Part shown: piece after piece, positions 6,237 through 16,067 of the stretch | Layout of the letters: every line of letters begins with the position of its first letter | How positions within the stretch are numbered: position 1 is the first letter of the stretch | Source: a virus | Length of the DNA stretch: 64,000 nucleotides | Virus record (IMG/VR): IMGVR_UViG_3300043399_000297 | Location: 1-64,000 of that record | Reading direction: 5' to 3' (one strand) | Program-made: the position numbers and the translations under genes | The notes under the pieces: generated by a model | What the model was told of the DNA's origin: nothing | Database searches by the model: none | What the model saw: only the letters and a program-made list of their open reading frames with translations

Positions 6237-8021
6237 TTAGATTTGCATTGGGCCGCCTGGTGGCGCACCTGCTGCTGCTGCGCCACCAGCTGCTGGGGCG
6301 CCTGCTACTGGACCTGCAGTTTCAGGTCCCATTCCTGCTTCTTCTTCACCTGCCTCAATTTCATCTGCCGTTTCTAAGTCGGTGTCAAAGTCACCAGTAG
6401 ATACACCAATGTTACGTAGATCACTACCTGTAGGTTCTTCAACCTTCTCCTCAGTATTTTCTTCTTCCCAAAGCTTTTCGTTCTTTTTGATTTCTTCTTC
6501 GGTTAAACCTAAGAATCGTTCAAGTGCAAATCTCTTTGAGATATAAGGCAATGCTTCCATTGCAGTAAATGTAGCTGAACGTGCAGTATCCAATTCACTT
6601 TGACGATATGCAGCAAAGTTTTGAGGAGGGTTGAATACTAGATTGAATAGTCCAGTGTCAATATTGAATCCTCTCCAACGCAAGAATAATTTAAATTCTT
6701 CGTCTAGTTTTAGAGCGATATAATTCTGTAGTCTCTCACAATACTGATTAAATCTGAATTCTTGAATCATAGCAGTACCAACACGACCGTCACTCAACGG
6801 AGTCTGACTGTCATCTGGTCCTGTAGGAAGATAGCTTGATGGAACACGAAGACCGCGAGCAAGTCTATTATTGAAATAACGCAAGTCATCAATTTCGCCC
6901 AAGTTCTGGCCGCCGGGAAGAACTTCAACGCTTGATCCACGACCTTCTGCTGTTACAGGGAAGAAGTAGTCTTCATTCATTGAGAGTGGGTTATATGTAG
7001 CATCTACGATTGATTGTCCACCATATAATGAGGGAATTCTACGCTGGTGAATTTCGTTCTTGACTCGTTCAACGAATGCCATAGCCATATGACTTGGCAT
7101 ATTGCCAACGTCAATCTTGAACATTCTACGTTCAGGAGCACGTTGCACACGATAGATTAGAACAGCGTCTTCTAATAGTTCTTTCTGCTTGTAGACCTTA
7201 AATATGTTTTCTAGAATGCTCTGTCCGAATGGCCAGAATCTATCAAGCCCTTCTGTCAAACTCAAGTGAACAATATGCTTACCGTCTACCGCAGACTCAC
7301 TCTGTCCTAGCGTGAAACGTGATCCCGTAGTGTTGTATGGCATTGCGGGAACAGTGTAAGGAGTGTTGGTGCCACCGCCACTGCCCCCTAATCCAGTTGC
7401 TGGATTAGCTGCAAAGTCAGTATTCGTCTTTTGTGCAACACTCAAATTCTGTAGGTTAATGTTCAAATCCTTGAGAACATACTGTTCGGGCTTCTTACCT
7501 TCACTTTCGTTAACAATAACTTTTATGACTTTAACCATATCTACCCAGTATAACTTAAAGTTTTCTGGATCGCGAACAAATACTTGATCTCCATACTTTA
7601 CGACATTTCTAAAAATCTTAAAGATACGAACATCAAATTCATTTAATTTGCACCACTGTTGTAATTGTTTACCTAACAATTCAACTTCGTGTGGTGTCGG
7701 TTCTTCTTTGAATTCAAAAGAGAACGGAGTTTTGTTATGCTCATTGCGCTGAGTACTAAATTCTGCAATAATATCCAAACAAGCATTGATTTCAGCATCA
7801 ACATCCATCATTTCATATTGATTATAACGTTCAATTCTATTAGGGTGACCCGTGTAGACTTCTGGGAGTCTACTCATATAGTTCTTATAGCCGAATTCGG
7901 TATTATTCCAACCACCTGTAGGTGAGTCATTCATCCCATTCCAAGTGCCGCTGTTACTATTGGCACCTGAAATCGGGCTCGACACACCTGACTTGTTTAA
8001 GAATTTCTTTTTATATGGCAT
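6237..8021 (-). CDS. 20: Portal vertex protein (T4 gp20 family)
   Basis: A 594-residue portal subunit (T4: 524) that forms the dodecameric DNA-passage ring. gp20-type landmarks include NRIERYNQYEMMDVDAEINA (residues about 60-79), VYRVQRAPERRMFKIDVGN-like sequence near 290-310, the SMNEDYFFP block and LGEIDDLRYFNNRLARGLRVP near 380. The C-terminal 45 residues are an added Ala/Gly/Pro-rich low-complexity tail. It is the first gene of the head cluster after the tape-measure genes. The Shine-Dalgarno sequence is weak (AAGTG), and a late octamer precedes it. Confidence 0.94.
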   Translation of the reverse strand: MPYKKKFLNKSGVSSPISGANSNSGTWNGMNDSPTGGWNNTEFGYKNYMSRLPEVYTGHPNRIERYNQYEMMDVDAEINACLDIIAEFSTQRNEHNKTPFSFEFKEEPTPHEVELLGKQLQQWCKLNEFDVRIFKIFRNVVKYGDQVFVRDPENFKLYWVDMVKVIKVIVNESEGKKPEQYVLKDLNINLQNLSVAQKTNTDFAANPATGLGGSGGGTNTPYTVPAMPYNTTGSRFTLGQSESAVDGKHIVHLSLTEGLDRFWPFGQSILENIFKVYKQKELLEDAVLIYRVQRAPERRMFKIDVGNMPSHMAMAFVERVKNEIHQRRIPSLYGGQSIVDATYNPLSMNEDYFFPVTAEGRGSSVEVLPGGQNLGEIDDLRYFNNRLARGLRVPSSYLPTGPDDSQTPLSDGRVGTAMIQEFRFNQYCERLQNYIALKLDEEFKLFLRWRGFNIDTGLFNLVFNPPQNFAAYRQSELDTARSATFTAMEALPYISKRFALERFLGLTEEEIKKNEKLWEEENTEEKVEEPTGSDLRNIGVSTGDFDTDLETADEIEAGEEEAGMGPETAGPVAGAPAAGGAAAAGAPPGGPMQI

Positions 8022-8039
8022 ACTATTTCACTTTTATTG

Positions 8040-8047
8040 TATTTATT
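8040..8047 (-). promoter_or_regulatory. Late promoter octamer AATAAATA for gene 20
   Basis: AATAAATA on the minus strand ends 18 nt before the gene 20 ATG. It lies immediately after the stop codon of the M23 tape-measure gene, so the head cluster can be transcribed on its own. Confidence 0.6.
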
Positions 8048-11000
8048 TTAAGTTCGTGAATGTTGTAATATCTTATGGTTAGTATCGTGCGTGTCGTTCA
8101 TTACATCAATCAACTCATCTAATTTCTGTCCTAGTTGTTCAGTGAGTTGCATATTTCTCATATATACATTTTCCGTTTCAGCAGTTTTCGCGGTCATCTT
8201 ACTTGTAGTATTGATTTCTGAAATATTGTCTGCTGGTTTCTTTCCTAATTTAGCTATGATAGATTGAGGATTTAAAGAACCTATTTTGGAATCAAAATCC
8301 CCTTCCCCTTCACCGAAAATGCCGCCGTCTCTTGCTTTACTAATTTTAGTAGCCGGATCAATTGTATTAGACGAATTAGGTACAGCTAGTCCGGCCTTTT
8401 GAATAATATAGTGTAGGTGCGGCCCGGTCGATATCCCTGTACTACCCATATCACCGATATATTGTCCTTGACTTACACGGTCGCCCTCATTAACTCCATA
8501 TTTTGAAGTGTGTGTGTATACTGACTGATATCCATCATCCTGTTGAATTATGATTGCGTTTCCGAATCCAGTATAAGGGCGCCCATTATTAGTTAACTTA
8601 GTAACTATGCCTCCCTTAGCAGCACGTAAAGGTGCGCCCATTCCTTTACCGATATCTAAGCCAGTATGAAACTTCCTCGTACCAAACTTAGGATGTATTC
8701 TCATTCCATATGGGCTAGTTAATACTCCGCCCGCGACAGGGTGAATGTACCCGGCCTTTTCTTCTGCTATTGCATTTTGAGCAGCACTGGACGATGCTGC
8801 GGCATATTGTCCGGCAGCGTCAGCATAGGATTTAGAGTCCGCAGTATTTCCAGCTGCTGCTGATGCTCTTGCTTTATCTCTAGCTTCTTTAGCAAGAGTT
8901 TCATAAAATCTCGCTTTATCCTCTGATCCTAATTTATTTGCGTAATCTATAATCGCTGTTCTTCCCGATTGCATTGTAGGAGGCGGGCCTGCAGGGACTG
9001 AGGCGTTTGGACCGCTACCGGCATTTCCAGAACCGCCATCCGTACTTGCCGGGCCGCTTCCCGGAGGGGCACTGGCAGCAGCAACATTTCCTGCCAGTGC
9101 GCCCACTGTTTGAGCGTACTGTGCAAATGCCGCAGTATTTTTTTCCATATTGGGACCAAACGTCATTCTTGTAAATTTATCGAATGCGTCAATAGGACCA
9201 TCTTGTTTGGTCATAAATGAAACAATATTACCCGCAAAACTACTAAATGCATCCCACGCGCCGGGACCTCCTTTATATTCAGCCAATGCATTGGCAAAAT
9301 CTTTAAAAGCAATTGCATTATTTTTTGTTTTTATTGGATCAATAGGTAACAATGAAAAATATAAAAATTTATCTAGTGGGGGCCGCTCACCAAAAAGCTT
9401 GACTACTGCATTTGACAATGCAGATGCAACAGATCCTAATACCCCTAGTTGACCTTCGCCACGATAAGAAGACAATGCTTCTGCAAATAATTTGAATGCT
9501 GTTGCGTTTTCTTTAGCTCGCTTAGGATCTATCGGTAATTCTGAAAAATCTACAAACTTTTTGAATGGAGGTTCTTTACTAAAGAAGTTACTAACTGAAT
9601 CAGAAATCGCTATTGCGATTGATCCAACCCCTTGCATAGGTCCTGCCACTGCCATTGCCTTTGCGAAAGCTACAAAAGCGCCGGCATTATTTTCTACTTT
9701 CTGCTTATTAATATCATATGCTTGGAATTTTACAAGATTTAATCCTAACGTTTTAATAGGATCTTTATCTTCACCAAATGTAAACCATTCACCGATATTA
9801 CCCAATGCATCTAATATACCCCCGGCACCCATTGCGAGTATGCCGGCTCCCAATCCCGCCATTCCTATACCAGCTGATTTTAAGTTTTCTCCATTTACGC
9901 CATCAAACGATTTCAAACCTTCAGCTAATGAAGGCATAGATTTACCGAGTATCCAAGTCGCGCCGGCAAGGCCTGCACCAATTGCAGCAATTGCTATTCC
10001 TATCGCGCCGGCTCCAAGCGCAACGTATGCTGGGGTAGGAGGCTTACCTATGAAGGCTAAACCTTTTCCTACCCCTTCTAAAAATCCAGCTACTAGTGAG
10101 CCTCCTCCTGTAGCAGAGCCGGCTTTTGATAATCCAGAAACACCTTTACCCAAACCAGAAGGAACAGCTCCTCCTAATTTTCTAGCTCTAGAAGCTCTTG
10201 CTGCTCCACTTAGTGGTTTACCGTTTTTGTCAAGCATATCTGCTTCTGGAATTGCGGCGGGACCGGATTCACTTCCGAAAAATCTTGAAAAAATTCCTCG
10301 TTTATTAGGAGAACTGGTGCCCATTCCCTCAATTTCAGCGATAGCCGGATTGTCCGCAGTACCTAATTTTCCTTTACCCATTCCCAAAACAGACTTAATA
10401 ACGCTACCCACTGACGCAACTGTTTGGATAACCTTACCTACTGCTGCAATTCCAGCAAGTCCTGCCAAAGCAATAGCCAATCCCTTCAAAACTTTGCCAA
10501 TTGTATCTAAATTAGTAACCAAATATTCAGCAGCTTGATTTATCCGTGGCATAATCTTTAGTGCAAGTTGCACAAGATAATCAGAAACAGTTTTTAATAC
10601 GGTATCAAATTGCAGTCTTGCTGCACGTTCAGCCGCTTCTTGTTTACCGCGCTGGTCTGTTGCCCCGCCCTCTTGGTTCTTTTTCTGCTCATATGCGTCT
10701 CGCGCATCGTCTGCAATTTTTCTTAGTGTCGCTTCATCTGCATCTGCTGTCGCCGCGCGCAATTTAATTCTGCCTGCGTCAATTGCATTCTGCGCCATAA
10801 AATCTCTTGAATACTGCCCCAGACCCGTAGCTGCTTCTTTATAATTTTGATTATAATTGTCCAGTCCCTTATTTGAAGCTGCAATAAATTCTAGACGCTG
10901 ATCCATTCCCTGAGATGTTTTAGATACTATATCTAGCAAGCCCGGAATGTTTCTAACCAACGGTGCTGAACTTTCAGTTACTACTGCTTCGCCGGTGGTT

Positions 11001-12088
11001 GATAATAATTCTAGCAACCCTTTTGCATTTTCTGGACTCATTTGTGCTGCCAATGCAGCAAGACCATCCTTTGACTTAATAATATTTTCAAGTCTTAGTT
11101 TTTCGTTTTCGTCTGTTGTCGCAGCGGCTTTTGCTTTTAAACTAGCTATATATGCATTGTAATTTTCATTGGCATACGCAGCCTCGAGATTGTCTTGTTG
11201 TTGTTTAGCACTAACTCCTGTAATATTTGCCAATACATTCAAACTATCCAAATATTGCAATGATGCTTTTTGTAGTTGCTGAGGACTTTTGGTCATATCA
11301 ACACCGGTCTTAGATTGGATTTCCATATACCGAGTTTGCGATTCAATCAAATCTTCCTGAGTATAACCTAACCTACGATATTGAATTAAAGTTCTATCAC
11401 CTACTGCAATAAATTGTCCGAACTTAGTGACCCCTTCTGAAGTAGTAGTACCTAATGCCTTGAGTCCAGGTCCTAATCTAGCAGCATTTTTTGTAAATAT
11501 TTCTAGATTTTGTGACGACAGTCCTGCTTTATGCGCTAATTCCAATATACCTTCTGCACTGGACCCTATTGCTCCCCCTAATTTAGCAACATCGTCATAT
11601 CCTTTTACAACAGCATCATTGTATTTGAACGCTGCTGTCACTAAACTAGAAATAGCGCCCAATAATACAGAAGCAACTTTGCCCAAAGGACCAAAAACTT
11701 CTGCAAGGCCGCCGGCAGCTTCAGTTGCTCCTTTTACACTAGTCGCATATTTGGCCATACCAGGAGTAGTATCTATCATTGCGCCGGCAAAGCCTAACAA
11801 CGCTTTTTTACCCTCGTAAAACGATGCACTAAGTTTTCTATTTGCATCTGCTATCATTTCATTTGCAGCAGCAGCAGCTTCAGTTTTTTTATTGTTTCCA
11901 GTTATTAGGTCATTTGCGGCCTTTTCACTTTTTACTGTGTTATCAACGTTTGTACTCTGAGTTTTTAATGAGGAGTTTAAACTAGATAAATTTTTATTTT
12001 GGGCGCCCAACATATCTGCCTGTTGAGCAAGCAATTCGCTCATCACTCGGAGTTGTTCGTTTAATTGTTCTTCAAGCGCAGTGTCCAT
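8048..12088 (-). CDS. Tape-measure-like protein with C-terminal M23 peptidase
   Basis: A 1346-residue protein. Its N-terminal 70 residues look coiled-coil; residues about 85-560 match the neighbouring paralogue segment by segment (TTPGMAKYA, FGPLGKVAS, GYTQEDLI, ANITGVSAKQQQ). Hydrophobic Gly/Ala helices follow near 530-570 and 690-740, then a run of 60-70-residue repeats (PPFKKFVDFSELPIDPKRAK, PPLDKFLYFSLLPIDP, 780-1000). Residues about 1115-1230 are a complete M23 endopeptidase with HTGLD and HLH metal ligands. M23 enzymes cut peptidoglycan cross-links, here probably during DNA injection. Length, membrane-like helices and hydrolase domain indicate a tape-measure protein. Confidence 0.85.
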   Translation of the reverse strand: MDTALEEQLNEQLRVMSELLAQQADMLGAQNKNLSSLNSSLKTQSTNVDNTVKSEKAANDLITGNNKKTEAAAAANEMIADANRKLSASFYEGKKALLGFAGAMIDTTPGMAKYATSVKGATEAAGGLAEVFGPLGKVASVLLGAISSLVTAAFKYNDAVVKGYDDVAKLGGAIGSSAEGILELAHKAGLSSQNLEIFTKNAARLGPGLKALGTTTSEGVTKFGQFIAVGDRTLIQYRRLGYTQEDLIESQTRYMEIQSKTGVDMTKSPQQLQKASLQYLDSLNVLANITGVSAKQQQDNLEAAYANENYNAYIASLKAKAAATTDENEKLRLENIIKSKDGLAALAAQMSPENAKGLLELLSTTGEAVVTESSAPLVRNIPGLLDIVSKTSQGMDQRLEFIAASNKGLDNYNQNYKEAATGLGQYSRDFMAQNAIDAGRIKLRAATADADEATLRKIADDARDAYEQKKNQEGGATDQRGKQEAAERAARLQFDTVLKTVSDYLVQLALKIMPRINQAAEYLVTNLDTIGKVLKGLAIALAGLAGIAAVGKVIQTVASVGSVIKSVLGMGKGKLGTADNPAIAEIEGMGTSSPNKRGIFSRFFGSESGPAAIPEADMLDKNGKPLSGAARASRARKLGGAVPSGLGKGVSGLSKAGSATGGGSLVAGFLEGVGKGLAFIGKPPTPAYVALGAGAIGIAIAAIGAGLAGATWILGKSMPSLAEGLKSFDGVNGENLKSAGIGMAGLGAGILAMGAGGILDALGNIGEWFTFGEDKDPIKTLGLNLVKFQAYDINKQKVENNAGAFVAFAKAMAVAGPMQGVGSIAIAISDSVSNFFSKEPPFKKFVDFSELPIDPKRAKENATAFKLFAEALSSYRGEGQLGVLGSVASALSNAVVKLFGERPPLDKFLYFSLLPIDPIKTKNNAIAFKDFANALAEYKGGPGAWDAFSSFAGNIVSFMTKQDGPIDAFDKFTRMTFGPNMEKNTAAFAQYAQTVGALAGNVAAASAPPGSGPASTDGGSGNAGSGPNASVPAGPPPTMQSGRTAIIDYANKLGSEDKARFYETLAKEARDKARASAAAGNTADSKSYADAAGQYAAASSSAAQNAIAEEKAGYIHPVAGGVLTSPYGMRIHPKFGTRKFHTGLDIGKGMGAPLRAAKGGIVTKLTNNGRPYTGFGNAIIIQQDDGYQSVYTHTSKYGVNEGDRVSQGQYIGDMGSTGISTGPHLHYIIQKAGLAVPNSSNTIDPATKISKARDGGIFGEGEGDFDSKIGSLNPQSIIAKLGKKPADNISEINTTSKMTAKTAETENVYMRNMQLTEQLGQKLDELIDVMNDTHDTNHKILQHSRT

Positions 12089-12094
12089 CTTTTA

Positions 12095-15000
12095 TCAAAC
12101 CCTCATTGCTCTTAATGTTTTTTGTTTAGTGTATTTGTTTTTCTTAGCAATCTCTAATACCTGATCAATCTTTGCTAACACCATGTATCTCATATCATTG
12201 TCATTTTCTATTATTTTTTCTATAGTCAATCCCAGATTTCCTATTATAGGCATCACTGGTTTATCAGATGATGAAATAATGTCTGCTAAGATTTCTTCAG
12301 TATTTTCATCTGCATTCTGTGCTAATCTACTTAATATAGAATTTTTTAATGCCGGGATAATAATTTCAGTGCCGTGCAACTCAATGGGATAACCGCCGGT
12401 AGGGCCTGAATAAAGCCCTCCTGTCCTTGCTATTCCATATCTTTTAGCCATTGTTGCAACTCTATGATCTAAGTCAGCCGTTGTAATTTTACCATCGTGC
12501 GGATTTACATCTAACCCTTTATTTGAGTTATAATATTTTTCCGGTGCTTGTGTTAATACAAAATTATTGTTCCTAGCCGGTAAAAAGATATACCCATATA
12601 ATTTACCAGGCGAAGCTCCTTGCAAATGACTGCGATGAGGAGCCAAGAAAGAATCTACATATTTCATTTGCTGTGCCCTAGGCATTCCCCTCAAGGCACC
12701 GGTTGATGTTCCCATTGCTGCGGCTGTGCTAGGCATAAACTGAATTAGGCCGGTTGCTCCTCCTTTTGGATTTGTAGCAGCAGGATTCAATCCGCTTTCA
12801 GAAGCCATCATTCCCAAAAGATTACCAGGGGCAAAACCATATTTTTGGGAAACTCTGTTAACCTCTGAGAGAAACTCTTTATCTTCTTTCCATGGTCCTC
12901 TAGCTTTTGAAATATCCAGAACATTACCTACGGAGGAAATAGCAGCGCCGGCCATTGAACCTATTGTGCTGGCCGCGGAACTAATAGCATTTCCTGCGGC
13001 AGTTGCTAATCCAACAACTGCCGAAGATATGCCGTTCCCCACTATTTTACCTAAATTCGCAGAGCCTTGTCCGGACAAAATTGACATAGCCACTGCAAAA
13101 TCAAAAAACGCTAAAGCATTTTTAGTGGCGTTGGGACCAAAATTGTATTTCGAAGGGTCACTAAATTTTTGAAAAGCTTCTATAGGACCATCCTGGCTAA
13201 ATAGGTGATTTATAGCAGTTCCTACCATAGAACTAATTTGACTAACTAAATTTCCGGTTCCCTTATAAGATGCCAACGCTTCACTAAACAATCTAAATGC
13301 TGTTGCATTTTCTTGAGTTCGCTTAATATTAATTGGCAAAAATGAGAAGTACAAAAACTGATCAACCGGAGGACGTTGTCCAAAAAATTTCACGGTTGAG
13401 TCAGATATTAATGTAGCTATTTGACCTAGAGTGCTGCCATTTCCCTTAAATGAGAACATGGCACTTGCGTAGTCACTAAATGCCATAGCATTATCTCTTA
13501 CTTTATTAACATTGATATCAAGTGCCTCAAACAATAATAGTTTGTCAAACGGCGGATTCTTTTCGAAGAAATTGCTTACTGCTCGTGCTGCGGCTGATAA
13601 TCCACTTATGCCTTTTAGTAAAGCCATTGCACCCATTGCTTTAGCAAAGGCAATTGCCGCTTCTCCACTTTGCTTAATTTTATCTGGATTTACTCCTGTC
13701 GTCATTGCTTGGAAATTAACTAATTGATCTGCCGCCTTCTCAAGAGAAGATTTTCCACCAAACAGTGTTCCTAGATTGGTAATTGCTTCTAACACGTTTC
13801 CTACACCTAGAGCAATGATTCCAAATCCTATGCCGGCCATCCCTATACCAACGCCTTTAAGATTTTGTCCATCCACTTTGTTAAATGCAGATAGACCTTC
13901 AGCAAATGTAGGTAAAGTCTTTCCTACCATCCAAGTTGCGCCGGCAATGCCGGCTCCTATTTCAGCGATTGCTGCACCTAATGCAGCGGCGCCTAGGGCA
14001 ATTTGACCTGCTGAAGCTGCTGCATTCTTAAATGCTTGCAGTATACCACTTTCATCATTAGTTACATCTTCAGCAATATCGCCACCAATGCCCAATTTAG
14101 CTAGTCGCGAATCTAAAGCTGCGCCGCCCAGGATGTTACCGTGCTTGTCTAATAAATCTTCTTTCCTAAATTTAGGTATAGTAGCGCCTGATACTTTTCC
14201 AAACAGACTAGATCCGGCGGCTAGCCTTATATGTAATTTATTTCTCCGTGAAGATCCAGGTTCTCCGCCGCGTCCTATTAAAGACAAGCCTGCATCTTTA
14301 ATAGACTTAAAAGTGTTTACTACCTTCCCAGCGATTGCAACACCAGACATTATACCTAATATAATACCTAATCCTTTTAGACCGATCTCAATTTCTGGCA
14401 TATGAGTTTTGACAAAAAGTATCGCTTGCGTAACAAGCGGAATCATTTGGTTAATTAATTCGTTTACTTTAGGGGATATAGATTGCATAACTGTATCCCA
14501 ATTCTTACGAATATCACGTTCATAACTTTCTATCTGAGAACGTTCTGCAATCGCGGTATCTTCCTGTCTCTTAGCCTCTTCTAGTTTCGCCTTTTGATCC
14601 GCAGCCATTCTTCTAAAATCAGCAACATTACCTCTACCAAATCTCGCTGCATTTTCTCTGGAGTTATTCCCTATCATATAATAATCTTGAAAGTTTCTAG
14701 ATGCAGCACCCACACTAAAGACTAAACCCTCTGTCTCAGTTTCTGACCTTCTAACCAAATCTCTATTCATTTCAAGTAAATCACCAGTTACATTTTCTCC
14801 TTTACTAAGTCGCGTCATTATACTTAAAAAATTAGGTGCCACTTGTGCTAATTGCGCACTTGAGGCTGTTAACACCGGCGGACCTTTTGTAGATGCAGTT
14901 TCTAATATAGCAGTAGCCATCTTAGGATCAAGTGCTTCAGCAAAGGTTGCCGCTTCTCTTTTAGCATCAATTAATGCTTGAATTTGATCACGTTCTACCC

Positions 15001-15979
15001 CTGTTGTAGCGTTCGCTTTATCTCGCTCTAATTCTGCAATATGGGCCCTAAAATTTTCTTGTTGCATTGCTAGGGCTAATAGATCCTGTTGTTTTTTTGC
15101 ACTTACACCGGTTATCTCCGCCAAAATGTTTAATTTATCAATGTACGCTAGTGAGGCTTTTTGCAATTGTCTAGGACTTTGAGTCATCATTGCCCCGCCT
15201 TCGGCTTGAAGCTTAGCATAATTTGCCATTGTATCTATTAATTCTTCTTGGGTATAACCCATTTTCCTATAATATTGTAAATTCTTGTCACCTACGGCAA
15301 TCATTTGCCCAAATACTTGAACACCTTGCCCTGTTGTTATTCCTAAATTTTTGATGGCAGGGCCCATATCTTCAACTGCTTTGGTCAAATATGTTAATGT
15401 TCCCGAAGACAGATTGGCTTTATGTCCTAAGTCAAGTATGCCTTCAGCACTATTTCCAATTCCGCCGCCCGCTCTAGCAACTTTATCATAACTATCTACT
15501 ATATTATCTTGGAATTTTAAAGAACTTGTTGCCACTTCGCCTATTATACCCACCAGCGACCCGGCTACTTTACCTAATGGGCCAAATATAGATAGTATGC
15601 CGCCGGCAGCTTGAGATAATCCGGTTATCCCGCCGGCATATTTACTCATTCCCGGAGTGCTATCAACTACTGAACTAGCAAAGTTTAAAATGGCATCCTT
15701 ACCTGTTCTCAGTGAGGTAGAAAATTGAGAAGACGCTTCTTCTACTAATCTAGTAGCTTCCTGTGCAGCTTGACTTTTCTTGATATTTCCGGACACTGCA
15801 ACATCGTTTGCGAGCCTTGCTTTTTGTGTATTACTAGTAGCGTTTAATTTATTTTTATTAGAAATATTTACAGAATTCAAAGCGGCGACCTGGCTAGCCA
15901 TAATATTATTTTGTTTGGCAATTAAGTCATTAATTGTAGCAATTTGATCATTCAATTGTGTTAGTAGCTCAGGATCCAT
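12095..15979 (-). CDS. Tape-measure-like protein with C-terminal lytic transglycosylase
   Basis: A 1294-residue paralogue of the downstream gene, with the same layout: coiled-coil N-terminus, conserved block (STPGMSKYA, FGPLGKVAG, GYTQEELI, AEITGVSAKKQQ), hydrophobic segments near 530-560 and 660-720, and 60-70-residue repeats (PPVDQFLYFSFLPINIKRT). Its enzyme differs: residues about 1035-1180 resemble an SLT/lysozyme-like transglycosylase, with MMASESGLNP (catalytic Glu) and GLIQFMPSTAAAMG. Start set at ATG 15979, with AAGG 6 nt upstream; a TTG at 15985 abuts the AAGG and is unlikely. Only 6 nt separate it from the M23 paralogue, so both are probably made together. Which of the two sets tail length is unknown. 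Confidence 0.85.
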   Translation of the reverse strand: MDPELLTQLNDQIATINDLIAKQNNIMASQVAALNSVNISNKNKLNATSNTQKARLANDVAVSGNIKKSQAAQEATRLVEEASSQFSTSLRTGKDAILNFASSVVDSTPGMSKYAGGITGLSQAAGGILSIFGPLGKVAGSLVGIIGEVATSSLKFQDNIVDSYDKVARAGGGIGNSAEGILDLGHKANLSSGTLTYLTKAVEDMGPAIKNLGITTGQGVQVFGQMIAVGDKNLQYYRKMGYTQEELIDTMANYAKLQAEGGAMMTQSPRQLQKASLAYIDKLNILAEITGVSAKKQQDLLALAMQQENFRAHIAELERDKANATTGVERDQIQALIDAKREAATFAEALDPKMATAILETASTKGPPVLTASSAQLAQVAPNFLSIMTRLSKGENVTGDLLEMNRDLVRRSETETEGLVFSVGAASRNFQDYYMIGNNSRENAARFGRGNVADFRRMAADQKAKLEEAKRQEDTAIAERSQIESYERDIRKNWDTVMQSISPKVNELINQMIPLVTQAILFVKTHMPEIEIGLKGLGIILGIMSGVAIAGKVVNTFKSIKDAGLSLIGRGGEPGSSRRNKLHIRLAAGSSLFGKVSGATIPKFRKEDLLDKHGNILGGAALDSRLAKLGIGGDIAEDVTNDESGILQAFKNAAASAGQIALGAAALGAAIAEIGAGIAGATWMVGKTLPTFAEGLSAFNKVDGQNLKGVGIGMAGIGFGIIALGVGNVLEAITNLGTLFGGKSSLEKAADQLVNFQAMTTGVNPDKIKQSGEAAIAFAKAMGAMALLKGISGLSAAARAVSNFFEKNPPFDKLLLFEALDINVNKVRDNAMAFSDYASAMFSFKGNGSTLGQIATLISDSTVKFFGQRPPVDQFLYFSFLPINIKRTQENATAFRLFSEALASYKGTGNLVSQISSMVGTAINHLFSQDGPIEAFQKFSDPSKYNFGPNATKNALAFFDFAVAMSILSGQGSANLGKIVGNGISSAVVGLATAAGNAISSAASTIGSMAGAAISSVGNVLDISKARGPWKEDKEFLSEVNRVSQKYGFAPGNLLGMMASESGLNPAATNPKGGATGLIQFMPSTAAAMGTSTGALRGMPRAQQMKYVDSFLAPHRSHLQGASPGKLYGYIFLPARNNNFVLTQAPEKYYNSNKGLDVNPHDGKITTADLDHRVATMAKRYGIARTGGLYSGPTGGYPIELHGTEIIIPALKNSILSRLAQNADENTEEILADIISSSDKPVMPIIGNLGLTIEKIIENDNDMRYMVLAKIDQVLEIAKKNKYTKQKTLRAMRV

Positions 15980-16014
15980 TAGCAACCTTATTTTTTTAAG
16001 TGTAGTTTTTGCCC

Positions 16015-16022
16015 ACTAAATA
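16015..16022 (+). promoter_or_regulatory. Late-type octamer ACTAAATA, rightward
   Basis: This octamer lies 45 nt before the gene 26-like ATG. With the minus-strand copy at 16035-16042 it forms an exact inverted pair 12 bp apart; both predicted transcription starts fall near 16028-16029. The sequence deviates from the commoner GATAAATA. Confidence 0.5.
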
Positions 16023-16034
16023 TATGTTATAATC

Positions 16035-16042
16035 TATTTAGT
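16035..16042 (-). promoter_or_regulatory. Late-type octamer ACTAAATA, leftward
   Basis: This is the inverted mate of 16015-16022. It would drive the tape-measure genes with a leader of about 50 nt ending in AAGG before ATG 15979. Confidence 0.5.
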
Positions 16043-16067
16043 ACCGTCAAAACCAAGAGGAAATGTA

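Noticed and set aside
9492-10538. 348-codon plus-strand ORF opposite the M23 tape-measure gene
   Set aside because: Low-complexity Pro/Ala/Ser/Ile translation typical of an antisense shadow; the minus frame carries clear domains.
15980-15985. TTG start for the transglycosylase tape-measure gene
   Set aside because: AAGG directly abuts the TTG; the ATG at 15979 has proper spacing.
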